49,067 nt of DNA from contig NZ_JACVXA010000037.1 in assembly GCF_014903745.1 (NCBI RefSeq), positions 1 to 49,067 on the forward strand, written 5' to 3'. The position numbers and the translations under genes are program-made. The notes under the pieces were generated by a model. The model worked only from the letters and a program-made list of their open reading frames with translations. It was not told where the DNA came from and ran no database searches. This DNA is from Mangrovicoccus algicola. GTDB lineage: Bacteria > Pseudomonadota > Alphaproteobacteria > Rhodobacterales > Rhodobacteraceae. Positions 17,733-26,279 of the stretch are shown here, one piece after another (the first letter of the stretch is position 1; the number at the start of each line of letters is the position of its first letter).

Positions 17733-17747
17733 TTAATGTTTGCTTAG
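17733..17747 (+). promoter_or_regulatory. Candidate CtrA box upstream of fliL
   Basis: TTAA (17733-17736), seven bases, then TTAG (17744-17747) match the CtrA full-site TTAA-N7-TTAA at 7 of 8 positions, 48 bp before the fliL ATG. CtrA activates flagellar operons in Rhodobacteraceae. A similar box with the same TTAGG end occurs before fliC. Inferred from the match and the gene served. Confidence 0.5.
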
Positions 17748-17795
17748 GCCTGCCGGTCTAGCATCGGGGCTGTCCCTTCACAGCCGAGCCCCGCC

Positions 17796-18287
17796 ATGGA
17801 CGAAACGCCCGAAGACAGCCCGCCGAAGAAGAAAAGCCTCGTGATGCCCGCCATCGCGCTGGCTGCCGTGCTGGGCGCGGGCAGCTTCGGCGCCTCCTTG
17901 CTGATGCTCGGCACGCCGCCCGCGCCCGCGACGGAGGACCATGCCGCGCAGTCCGGGGAAGAGGCCGGCGCGACCGATGCGGGAACCGAGACGGAATTCC
18001 TGCCGATGGAACCATTGCTGATCTCCCTGGGCCCCCGGACCGGAAACAAGCAGCTGCGATTCGAGGGATATCTGGAAATCCCCGTCGCAAGCCGGGAAAC
18101 CGTGCAGGGCGGCATGCCGCGGGTCATGGACGTGCTGAACACCTATCTGCGCTCGGTCGAGCCGCAGGAGCTCAGCGAGCCGACGGCGCTCCTGAAATTC
18201 CGGCTGCAGATGCTGCGGCGCGTGCAGCTCGTGCTGGGCGAGGAAGTCGTCTACGACCTGCTGATTTCGAAATTCCTGATAGGATGA
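17796..18287 (+). CDS. fliL: Flagellar basal-body protein FliL
   Basis: A 163-residue single-pass inner-membrane protein. A short cytoplasmic tail (DETPEDSPPKKK) precedes one helix (about 14-40), then an acidic linker and a periplasmic FliL domain with FLPMEPLLISLG and LRFEGYLEIPV. It ends VVYDLLISKFLIG, typical of FliL. FliL surrounds the stator at the motor and supports torque. It is the first gene of an operon with the coiled-coil protein, motE and motA. The stop overlaps the next start as ATGA. Confidence 0.9.
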   Translation: MDETPEDSPPKKKSLVMPAIALAAVLGAGSFGASLLMLGTPPAPATEDHAAQSGEEAGATDAGTETEFLPMEPLLISLGPRTGNKQLRFEGYLEIPVASRETVQGGMPRVMDVLNTYLRSVEPQELSEPTALLKFRLQMLRRVQLVLGEEVVYDLLISKFLIG

Positions 18288-18691
18288 CCATGTTGAGCAT
18301 CGCCGAAATCTCTCTTTCCCTTGGCATACTGATCCTGCTGGCGATCAATGCCAGGGTCATGCTGAAGCTCCGCCGTCTCACCCAGATCGAGACCGGGATG
18401 GGCGCGCGCATCGCCTTCCTGAACGTCCAGGCAGAAGAGCTGCGTCGCGACCTGGCGATGATCGGGGCAAAGGCCAAGGCGGCACAGCAAACCATGGGGG
18501 CCTCGATCACGCGGGCGGAGACGGTGGAACGTCGGCTGGAGACCAGGATCGCCGCGCTGCAGCTGGCCGAACGCCCGGAAATGGCCGGCCGCCCGCATGA
18601 GTTGTCCCGCGCGGATCAACCGGAATTCGTCCGTTTCGCGCATGTCGATCGCTCCAATCCGCGGGAGGCCCGGAATCATGAAGCGGGTTAG
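18284..18691 (+). CDS. Short membrane/coiled-coil protein of the fliL-motA operon (DUF6468-like)
   Basis: A 135-residue protein with one N-terminal helix (LSIAEISLSLGILILLAINA) and a following amphipathic coiled coil with RRLTQIETGMGARIAFLN and LRRDLAMIGAKAKAA. The C-terminal 30 residues are charged and look disordered. Small proteins with this layout next to fliL in alphaproteobacteria are, as I recall, annotated DUF6468; that name is from memory. The start ATG overlaps the fliL stop (ATGA), and the end overlaps motE by 14 bp, so it is tightly coupled. A role at the motor is inferred from position only. Confidence 0.65.
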   Translation: MTMLSIAEISLSLGILILLAINARVMLKLRRLTQIETGMGARIAFLNVQAEELRRDLAMIGAKAKAAQQTMGASITRAETVERRLETRIAALQLAERPEMAGRPHELSRADQPEFVRFAHVDRSNPREARNHEAG

Positions 18692-19232
18692 CGTCGATCT
18701 GGTCGCGGGCGGGCTTGGCGCCGCGCTGCTGACGGCCTCCCTCACCCTCATGCTCACTTCCGCCACGGCGCAGGTGGACTACCGCCAGGAGGCGGAACGG
18801 CTCTACGCGGATGAAATCCGCCAGATGGAGAACGCCGCAGAGATCGACGCGCTGCTGGAAGACCTGAAGGCGGCGCGCGACAGGGTCGCCGAACAACAAG
18901 CCGCGCTTGAGGAGCGCACCGCCCTGCTGCAGGAGCAGGAGACCGCCATCGACGCCAAGCTGGAAGAACTGAAGGAAGCCGAGGACCGGCTTCAGCGCAT
19001 GCTGGGCATCGCCAAGCAGGCAGCCGAGGCAGATATCGCCAAGATGTTGACCCTCTATGAGAGCATGCGTCCCAAGGAAGCTGCCCGGATCTTCGAGATG
19101 ATGGATCCTTCCCTTGCCTCCGGGTTCATCACCCGCATGGATCCGGCACAGGCGTCGCAGATCCTCGCCCTGCTGCCTTCGGAAACCTCCTACGCCATAT
19201 CCGCCATCATCGCCGGCAAGAATGCCAGATAG
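18678..19232 (+). CDS. motE: MotE-like motility chaperone
   Basis: A 184-residue exported or anchored protein. The N-terminal hydrophobic segment (VAGGLGAALLTASLTLMLTSATA) is followed by a long coiled coil (about 40-115) and a C-terminal MgtE-N-like domain with MLTLYESMRPKEAARIFEMM and MDPAQASQILALLP. This is the layout of MotE, described in Sinorhizobium as a chaperone for the periplasmic motility protein MotC. ATG 18678 is chosen, with GGGAGG about 10 nt upstream; the longer start at 18597 is embedded in the previous gene. It lies directly before motA. Confidence 0.8.
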   Translation: MKRVSVDLVAGGLGAALLTASLTLMLTSATAQVDYRQEAERLYADEIRQMENAAEIDALLEDLKAARDRVAEQQAALEERTALLQEQETAIDAKLEELKEAEDRLQRMLGIAKQAAEADIAKMLTLYESMRPKEAARIFEMMDPSLASGFITRMDPAQASQILALLPSETSYAISAIIAGKNAR

Positions 19233-19241
19233 GAACAGCCC

Positions 19242-20111
19242 GTGATCGCAATCATCGGCATTGTCGTCATTTTCGCAATGGTCTTCGGCGGCTACATGCT
19301 GGCCGGCGGAAAAATGGGTTTGATCATCAAGGCGCTCCCCTTCGAGATGATGATGATCGGGGGAGCCGCCATCGGCGCCTTCCTCATCTCGAATGATGGC
19401 GCCGCCGCAAAACACACGCTGGCGGATATCAAGAAAGTGTTTTCAGGTCCGAAATGGAAATCCGACCATTACCAGGAACTGCTGTGCCTGCTTTTCGAAA
19501 TCCTTCGGCTGGCGCGGCAAAACCCTGTCGCACTGGAGGAACATATCGAAAACCCAAGCGAATCAAGTATTTTTTCAAAATATCCACAAATCGTGAAAGA
19601 CAAGAATGCGATCGAACTCATCTGCGACACCATGCGTGCTGCCTCGATGAACTACGATGACCCCCATCAGGTCGAGGAAATCCTTGAAAAGAGGATATCC
19701 GCCCTGGAGGAGCATGCTCAGCACTCCTCCCATGCCTTGCAGATGGTGGCGGATGGCCTGCCCGCCCTTGGTATCGTGGCTGCGGTTCTGGGGGTCATCA
19801 AGACCATGGGATCAATCGACCAGCCTCCGGAAATTCTCGGGAAAATGATTGGCGGCGCGCTGGTGGGTACGTTTCTGGGGGTTTTTCTTGCCTATGGCTT
19901 TGTCGGCCCCTTCGCGACGCGGGTCAAGGCCGTGATGGAAGACGAGGCATTCTTCTATAAGATCATTCGCGAGGTGTTGATTGCCAACCTGTACAGGCAT
20001 TCCACGAACATCTGCATAGAGGTCGGCCGTCAAAACATACCCGGATCACTCCGCCCGGATTTCTCCGCACTGGAAGAAGCCCTGAAATCCACCAAGCAGG
20101 CCGCTGAATGA
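19242..20111 (+). CDS. motA: Flagellar motor stator protein MotA
   Basis: A 289-residue stator subunit with four membrane helices. The start, MIAIIGIVVIFAMVFGGYML, is the usual MotA beginning, here from a GTG with AGGA upstream. The torque-related cytoplasmic loop lies between helices 2 and 3. The conserved prolines lie in ADGLPALGIVAAVLG and YGFVGPFA. MotA conducts protons together with MotB, but no motB is in this window. Base composition falls inside this gene (for example near 19561) towards the AT-rich gene that follows. The stop overlaps that gene's start as ATGA. Confidence 0.93.
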   Translation: MIAIIGIVVIFAMVFGGYMLAGGKMGLIIKALPFEMMMIGGAAIGAFLISNDGAAAKHTLADIKKVFSGPKWKSDHYQELLCLLFEILRLARQNPVALEEHIENPSESSIFSKYPQIVKDKNAIELICDTMRAASMNYDDPHQVEEILEKRISALEEHAQHSSHALQMVADGLPALGIVAAVLGVIKTMGSIDQPPEILGKMIGGALVGTFLGVFLAYGFVGPFATRVKAVMEDEAFFYKIIREVLIANLYRHSTNICIEVGRQNIPGSLRPDFSALEEALKSTKQAAE

Positions 20112-21934
20112 AAGCGAAACTGCTCCCTACAACTATCGTTCTTCTTCTCTCTGGATCGACCTGCTGGTCGCAACCTTTGATGCTCGTGGCCTCCCAAGAT
20201 GGACGCCAGGCGCTTCTATACCATGCTGAAAATGTGAATCTTTCACCTCATCTCGACTCCGAAGAATTCATCATACCGCTAAACTCCGAAACAAGGCCAG
20301 AAGACCTGCTTGCCTTCCAATCCGCAGCTGCCAGCATTCCAAACATCAAAGTATCAATTTCTCAGCAGGAAATTTTATTTGAACCTACCTGCCATTGCTC
20401 ACTCTCACTATCCAAGATTAGCAAACACATATCAAATATCTCCATCACCCTCACTGCAACCCTGCCAGAGCCAAGAGAGAACGACACAAAACACACAATA
20501 AAAGAGCATTTAATATACAGGCCAACCCGCTCCGATATATTGCCGATGCACGAAAAAATCACGGATCCAGAAACTTACGGCAAGGCTAACAGTGACCTCG
20601 GACTTCCATCAAACTCTATAAATATCGCAGATATCGGATATGGGGTGAGACAGGTTTTAAAATCCGTATCGACTGAAGAAAGCTCTCTATCCCCTTCAGG
20701 AGGCACAAATCTCGAATTGAACATCCCTGACAGCGTCAGCAAGAATGGGACTCTGGAACAGTACATCACCTCCCGTGGCCCTGGAAACAGCCCGTTATCC
20801 ACAAACGATACATCATGCGGAACAATTCGGGAGAAAAGAATTCTTTCACTGACACCGCATTCAAGTAATGAATTATTTTTTGAATCTCCTCTTCCAGCAT
20901 TTTCTGCACTGCAAGAAAATCTAGATTACTCCCCAGATGGCTTAACAGACATGGCTATCTACCTACTCGGCAACATGCTGCTTGACGAAGTGGAATCTCT
21001 CAAAGATCAATTTTTCGAACATCTTCCAACGATTTTGATATCTGACATCAAAGCAATACTGTCCGAAGAAGAAAATACATCACTCAATGTCCTCCCCAAG
21101 CTTTCCCTCTGCAACTCGCAGGCCCAATATCTTTTAAAAATAACATCAAAAGAAGGCCCCATCAGCCATGAAGATGTTTCTGCGGATATGGTGATGTATA
21201 TTCAAAAACTTCCAGATAAAATTGGAAGCAAACTAACACAACTGCTACTCGACCGACTTGAAAAAAATAACATTAAACTCATTGAAGCGTTAGAAGATAT
21301 ACACAATAGAAAATCGACCGCCAACACTCTGGAGCCGGATACCGATTTGGCATTCGGGGTCTGGAGCGCAGGGACGCAAAAAAGTGAGAACACCCCCACT
21401 CAGGCCCAAGCGAAAAAAAATCTTGAAGAATTCACGTGGTCAAAAACCAGATTAGACGCCGAAGGAATATTGAGAGTCACCCCGACAACGACGCAGGATA
21501 TGGAATTCCACAATTCTATTATAGACGGATTTCAAAACGATAGAAATTGGGAAGGCGCCCTCAAGTATATCAATCAATTAAATCAATCCAGCCAATCCAA
21601 CGGAGATGACATTAGCGCAATTTCCGAAAAGTTTTGGGCGGAATTTTTGGCAACAGCGTCACCAGGAGATCTTCTAGCCGTCGCCAAAAGTATTAACCTA
21701 GATGAAGCGATAAAATTAGCGCCTGAAACCGTCAAATCAGAAGTGCTTCACATCCTTCGAAAGTCGAAACAGGATACATTTTCTAACTTGCGGAGAACAC
21801 CTGCACCACCAACCGTTTTGTTGCCGCCCGAAATTGAAGAGACAGAAACTCATTCTGTAGAACCTCCAACAGTTTGGCAAGAATTCGAATCGATCTTGTC
21901 AGACAGTCGAGAGCTTCGGAAACGGGTCGAGTAA
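20108..21934 (+). CDS. AT-rich exported protein of unknown function after motA
   Basis: A 608-residue protein that I do not recognise. It starts with a signal-peptide-like segment (LLPTTIVLLLSGSTCWSQP). The body is polar, rich in Ser, Asn and Thr, with a helical centre (about 290-430) and a proline-rich patch near 565. No peptidoglycan-binding OmpA domain is seen, so it is not MotB. Sampled lines are near 40% G+C, against 65-70% around it. The ATG overlaps the motA stop. Coming after motE and motA, it holds the place where a MotC-like periplasmic protein would be expected (inference). It ends 34 bp before transposase remains, so its C-terminus may have been cut by an insertion. Confidence 0.7.
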   Translation: MKAKLLPTTIVLLLSGSTCWSQPLMLVASQDGRQALLYHAENVNLSPHLDSEEFIIPLNSETRPEDLLAFQSAAASIPNIKVSISQQEILFEPTCHCSLSLSKISKHISNISITLTATLPEPRENDTKHTIKEHLIYRPTRSDILPMHEKITDPETYGKANSDLGLPSNSINIADIGYGVRQVLKSVSTEESSLSPSGGTNLELNIPDSVSKNGTLEQYITSRGPGNSPLSTNDTSCGTIREKRILSLTPHSSNELFFESPLPAFSALQENLDYSPDGLTDMAIYLLGNMLLDEVESLKDQFFEHLPTILISDIKAILSEEENTSLNVLPKLSLCNSQAQYLLKITSKEGPISHEDVSADMVMYIQKLPDKIGSKLTQLLLDRLEKNNIKLIEALEDIHNRKSTANTLEPDTDLAFGVWSAGTQKSENTPTQAQAKKNLEEFTWSKTRLDAEGILRVTPTTTQDMEFHNSIIDGFQNDRNWEGALKYINQLNQSSQSNGDDISAISEKFWAEFLATASPGDLLAVAKSINLDEAIKLAPETVKSEVLHILRKSKQDTFSNLRRTPAPPTVLLPPEIEETETHSVEPPTVWQEFESILSDSRELRKRVE

Positions 21935-21967
21935 TTTTGAGGAACGGCCTTGTTGGTTAATTTTACG

Positions 21968-22623
21968 TCAGGCAGCTCTGCTCCTTTTCCCGCTGGCCTC
22001 AGGGCCGGCTTTGATCTTGGCTCTCCCAAGGATCGAACAGCGGTTCATGATGGCGATGCGGATCTGGATCTCGGCGGTCTGGCGGTCGGGGTCTCGTGAC
22101 ATGATCCGGTCGCCAAGGAGCTTGAGGCGGTTCACCTGGGCCTCAACCCGACTTCGGGCGTGATAGCCGGTCCATTTCTTCCAGATTGAGCGGCCCAGAC
22201 ATCGCGTCGCTCGCAAGATTTCGTTTCGTGGGATCGCGGCGGGGCCGTCAGGCTTCAAGGCTCGGCCATTGCGACGGATCGGTATGATCGGTTCTGACAA
22301 ATGCTATGCTAGAGGATCGCGGCATGACAGCGGTGGCTGTCAAAGGTTCCATCGGCCGTGACTGTTTCGATCTGTTCTCCCGTCGGGATCTGCGGCAGCA
22401 GCTCCGGCAGGACCGGTCTGTCGCCGTGCCTGCTCGAGGTGAATTCGACCGTGCAAATATCGCCAGTGGCAATGGCCATCGCAAGATGCACCTTGCGCCA
22501 TTTGCGTCTGCGCGTCGGACCATGCTTGCGCGAAAGCCATTCGCCGTCGCCGCGGAAACGAATGCCGGTGCACTCCATCGGGAGGTTCAGACGCTGACCG
22601 GAGCGCCGATACGGGATCTGCAC
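21968..22623 (-). pseudogene. IS5-family transposase remnant
   Basis: Two frames read leftward cover the middle and end of an IS5-type DDE transposase. The upstream piece (22309-22623) has RFRGDGEWLSRKHG, RKWRKVHLAM and VTADGTFDSHRCH; the downstream piece (to 21968) has IPIRRNGRA, RCLGRSIWKKWTGYHARSR and VNRLKLLGDRIMSRD. A frameshift or stop near 22300-22310 separates them. The N-terminal third is missing, and the first catalytic Asp region reads PMECTGI instead of the usual DSTGI. The element is dead. Confidence 0.8.
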
Positions 22624-22694
22624 CCGGATCCAAGAGGTGGTCCCGGTTTTTCAACCAGTTTACCGCCGGACTAAGCTATAGCGCGGGTCTCAGT

Positions 22695-24017
22695 TCAGGC
22701 GGCGATCTTCAGGTTCGGGCTCCGGGGTCCATAGGCCTCGTCCGGCCTCAGCAGCCCGTGCGATGAATGCGGGCGTCTTTCGTTATGGTAGCTGATCCAA
22801 AAGCCGGCCCCGGTGCGGGTCTCCGAGCCGGTCCCGAAGGCGTTCAGGGAGACGCACTCGTATTTCAGCGAGCGCCACGGACGCTTGATCATCCGGTTGT
22901 CGATCCAGCGCCCCGGCCGTCCATCGAGATCCTCGCCTCCGTATCCAGCAGCACGCCGGTGAAGCCGGTGCTGGTGAAGTGCGATCCTTGATCGGAGTTG
23001 AATATCTCCGGCGTGCCGCATTTCGCCAGCGCCTCCTTCAGTGCCTCGGCGCAGAGTTCGAGCGTCCAGCGATTGATCCGGGGGATCAATCGTCGCGAAA
23101 TGCGCATCCATGCGGTTGAAAAGCCGCCAGCCCGGCACCTTCCGGCTGTGCCGGTCCATGACGGTCACGAGGTAGAGGAATGAGCCATCGAGGCGCCACC
23201 GGTCCGAGCCCGATGGCGAATGCGCCGCATTGGAATATACGTAATGCCTGCACATCAGACCTGGTTCGGCCGGATGATGGGCAAGTCTCTCAGAAGATAA
23301 GGATATATCTTGTGCGCCGGGTGTTTCCTGCTGGTCTTCGCCTCCCGGAAGATCGGCACCAGCCGCATTCGCCGCCTGTCGCGATGCCGCCCGCATTTAT
23401 GCCCTTCCCTTCGCATGTGGCGGGCCATCCGCTGACCGGCAGGGCATTGCGCAGCAATGTCCCGGGAGGCTGGCGCGCGCCGTAGCACGGGGTTTCCGGG
23501 AACTGGCGGTCGATGATCGCCATGAAGGCGAGGGTCTCCGCGCTTTCGCCGCGCGGCTGGTAGTCGAGGTTCGATCGGGCCAGCGACAGCAGGCTGCGCT
23601 GCCGCCGCACGCTGAGGCCGGGATGATCCTTCTTCACCGCGATCGAACTCCAGTGCCGGGAATGAGACTCGAGGCCTCCGACATCGAAGCAGCGACCGTG
23701 GCCCCCGCGGGGCCGCGAAAGCGCTGCGGAGCATCCCGCTCGATCACCAGATGGCCGATCCTGGCGTGCAGCTTCTCGATCTCGGCAGCCAATATCAGCG
23801 GCTCGGATGCCGCCCGAGCGCCGATCGCCATGTTGTCGATCGCCCTCCGTTTCCAGCCGCTGATCATGGTGGGATGGACATCGTTGAACGGCTCTCTCGG
23901 ACCGATGGCAGTCGCCGTTCAACTCTATGCCTTCTCGGCCGTCGCCGGTTCCTCGCGGATGGCCTCGAGGGCCACCTTCGCCTTGACCCCTGCTGAAGAG
24001 CGTTTCCGGTTCGCCAT
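22695..24017 (-). pseudogene. IS3-family transposase (OrfA and OrfB) remnant
   Basis: Read leftward, pieces of an IS3 transposase appear in shifting frames. From 24017: MANRKRSSAGVKAKVALEAI, then VHPTMISGWKRRAIDNMA (OrfA); next HPGLSVRRQRSLLSLARS and IDRQFPETPCYGARQ; then HKIYPYLLRDLPIIRPNQV; then SFLYLVTVMDRHSRK; then TPEIFNSDQGSHFTS; and finally WRSLKYECV and YHNERRPHSSHGLL. At least four frameshifts are needed, and the usual VERLWRSLKYE reads IKRPWRSLKYE, so the catalytic Glu is lost. It cannot make an active enzyme. Confidence 0.82.
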
Positions 24018-24170
24018 CTCGGGTCAATCTTCGTCAGGCGCTGCAGCTTGCCGCCCGGTCCGAAATCCCGCGAACGCATCTGGCTCAGCGGGCCGCACAG
24101 CACCTGGCGAATAGAATAACTTCAAGACGCGGAGGTTTCGAGGGCGCGCGTCGCGCAGCGCCGTGCGCCG

Positions 24171-25520
24171 CTAGCCCAGATAGACGCGCCCACGTGGATA
24201 GCGCAGCCGCGGCTGCCCGCGGGTCGCCAGGAAGAAACCCAGGGTCAGCGGGCCGACCCGGCCGAGGAACATCAATATCATCACCACGATCCGGCCCAAT
24301 CCGTCGAGATCGCCGGTCGCGCCGCGCGACAGGCCGACGGTACCGAAGGCCGAGACCACCTCGAAGGCGAGATCGGCCAGTTCTCCGTCATGGGAAATGG
24401 AAATCACGAAGAGGGCGGTCATCATCGTGATGGCGGAGACGGTCGCCAGCGCCATCACCTTGAAGACGTCCTCGGGACCGAAGCTTCGCCCGAAGGCCCG
24501 CATCACCGTTTCGCGGCGGAAAAAGGCGACGGTGGCGATCAGAAGCACGCAGACCGTGGTCACCTTGATCCCCCCGGCCGTGGAGGTGGACCCGCCGCCG
24601 ATCACCATCAGCGCCATGGTCAACAGCATGGTACTGTCATGCAGCTGACCCGTATCAACCGTGTTGAACCCCGCCGTGCGGGGGCTGACCGCCTGGAACC
24701 AGGCCGCGCCGATCCGCGCCAGGGGATGCTCCAATCCACCCAGCGTACCGGGATTGCTCCATTCCAGAAGCGCGAACAGCCCCCAGGCCAGCAGCACCAG
24801 CACGAGCGTGCCCGACAGCATGAGCTTGGAATGCAGGGTCAGGCGCTGCCACCGCCTCTGCTCGGCCAGATCGCCCAGGACGATGAAGCCCAGCCCCCCC
24901 GACAGGATCAGCAGCGGTATGACGAGATTGACGACCGGATCGGCCACGTAGCGCATCAGGCTGTCGGGAAACAGCGCGAAACCCGCGTTGTTGAAGGCCG
25001 AGACGCTGTGAAACAGCGCCATCCACAATCCCCGGGCCGGGCCGAATTCCGGAACGAAGACAAAGCCCAGCAAAAGCGTGCCGACCAGTTCGGAAATGGC
25101 GGCCACCCAGAAGACAAGCCAGACGATCGTGCCCAGCTCGCCATAGGAGGACTGGTTCAGTTCCTCGCGCAGCAGCATCTTGTGCGGAAGCCCGACGGGC
25201 ACGCCCAGGACCACCAGGAGAAGCACGGCGAAGGCCATCAGGCCCAGCCCCCCGAGCTGGATCAGGAGCAGGATCACCATCTGGCCCGCGACCGTGAACA
25301 CCGAACCGGTATCGACCACGGCCAGTCCGGTCACGGTCACCGCGGAAACCGAGGTGAAGATCGCATCGGCCCAGTTCAGCGACCCGTCGTGACACAGGGG
25401 CAGTTTCAGCAGCAATGCGCCGGACAGGATGAAGCACAGGTAAAGGGTCGCGAGCGTCGCAGGCGGCGACTGGGTCAGCCTTCGCGACAGCGCCGGAACG
25501 CTGTGGCGGTTCAGGGCCAT
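24171..25520 (-). CDS. ktrB: Potassium uptake transporter, KtrB/TrkH family
   Basis: A 449-residue membrane protein, the KtrB length. The four selectivity-filter segments with their key glycines are visible: SAVTVTGLAVVDT (59-71), SAFNNAGFALF, SPRTAGFNTVD and SAFGTVGLSRG. The third membrane pore helix is followed by GGGSTSTAGGIKVTT, the flexible gate loop of the family. Its first ten bases overlap the end of ktrA (ATGGCCCTGA), so the two are translated together. It imports K+ (Na+-coupled in known Ktr systems). Confidence 0.9.
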   Translation of the reverse strand: MALNRHSVPALSRRLTQSPPATLATLYLCFILSGALLLKLPLCHDGSLNWADAIFTSVSAVTVTGLAVVDTGSVFTVAGQMVILLLIQLGGLGLMAFAVLLLVVLGVPVGLPHKMLLREELNQSSYGELGTIVWLVFWVAAISELVGTLLLGFVFVPEFGPARGLWMALFHSVSAFNNAGFALFPDSLMRYVADPVVNLVIPLLILSGGLGFIVLGDLAEQRRWQRLTLHSKLMLSGTLVLVLLAWGLFALLEWSNPGTLGGLEHPLARIGAAWFQAVSPRTAGFNTVDTGQLHDSTMLLTMALMVIGGGSTSTAGGIKVTTVCVLLIATVAFFRRETVMRAFGRSFGPEDVFKVMALATVSAITMMTALFVISISHDGELADLAFEVVSAFGTVGLSRGATGDLDGLGRIVVMILMFLGRVGPLTLGFFLATRGQPRLRYPRGRVYLG

Positions 25521-26200
25521 GGCAGGCTCGCGGCAAAGCTGCGCAGGTCGGCGCGACGGCCCAGGAGGATCAGAAGATCATCCTTGCGCAGCGTGCAGGC
25601 CTGTCCGTCGAATCCCAGGAATTCCGTGCCGCGCATCGCCCCCACGCAGCGCAGGTCGTAATCGGCATGTTTCAGCGCGCTCAGCGCCACGCCGTCGAGC
25701 TTCTCGGGCACCTTGAAATTCACAACGTGGAACCCGTTGCCGAGGCTGACATAGTCGCGGACGATCGGGTTATGCAGGACTTGGGCGATATGCTGGCCGA
25801 CCTCGACCTCGGGATGGATGATGCGATCCACCTTCAGCTTCGACAGGATCCGGTGATGGGTCTTGGAGGACGCCTTCGCCCAGACCCTGGGAACCCCCAT
25901 GGTCTTGAGATTGATCGCCGCGATGATGCTGGATTCGAGATCCTCGCCCATGGCCACCAGCGCGGTCTCGCAATCGCCGATCCCCGCCTCGCGCAGGGCC
26001 TCGTCGTCGCGCACGTCGATGATCACCGCGCGGCTCAGCTCGTCCGCGATGGCCGAGACCCGCGCCTCGTCCTGGTCGACACCGATGACATAGTTCCCGA
26101 AGCGCATCAGCTCGCGCGCCACGGTGGTTCCGAAAAGGCCGAGCCCGAGTACGGCAAAAGTGCCGGTCTTGCGCCCGCCGGATGGCCTCAGAAGCGCCAT
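25511..26200 (-). CDS. ktrA: Potassium uptake regulatory subunit KtrA (RCK domain)
   Basis: A 229-residue cytosolic protein that forms the gating ring under KtrB. The N-terminal RCK_N Rossmann fold has the nucleotide-binding GLGLFG loop (in FAVLGLGLFGTTVARELM) and the acidic residue after the second strand (VIGVDQDEARV). The RCK_C part follows near VVNFKVPEKLDGVALSAL. Binding of ATP/ADP or c-di-AMP is known for the family. It is 79 bp downstream of the efflux operon's last gene, on the same strand, so partial read-through is possible. Confidence 0.9.
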   Translation of the reverse strand: MALLRPSGGRKTGTFAVLGLGLFGTTVARELMRFGNYVIGVDQDEARVSAIADELSRAVIIDVRDDEALREAGIGDCETALVAMGEDLESSIIAAINLKTMGVPRVWAKASSKTHHRILSKLKVDRIIHPEVEVGQHIAQVLHNPIVRDYVSLGNGFHVVNFKVPEKLDGVALSALKHADYDLRCVGAMRGTEFLGFDGQACTLRKDDLLILLGRRADLRSFAASLPWP

Positions 26201-26279
26201 GTCCGTCCTCTCACATGTCCTGGGGACAAGCGCTACTGCGGCGCGGCCGCCGGGGCAAGAGCCGCGACCGCTGCGAGGA

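Larger units (their letters stand above)
21935..24170. mobile_element. Insertion-sequence graveyard
   Basis: About 2.2 kb between the AT-rich gene and ktrB holds only the IS5 and IS3 remnants above, nested or abutting near 22624-22694. I could not identify terminal inverted repeats or target duplications at either end. Nothing else coding is supported here. Confidence 0.7.

Noticed and set aside
17728-17750. Sigma-54 promoter before fliL
   Set aside because: GG and GC elements are present but 12 nt apart instead of the required 10.
20108-21934. The gene after motA as MotB
   Set aside because: No N-terminal helix with the channel Asp and no OmpA-type peptidoglycan-binding domain; the start looks like a cleavable signal.
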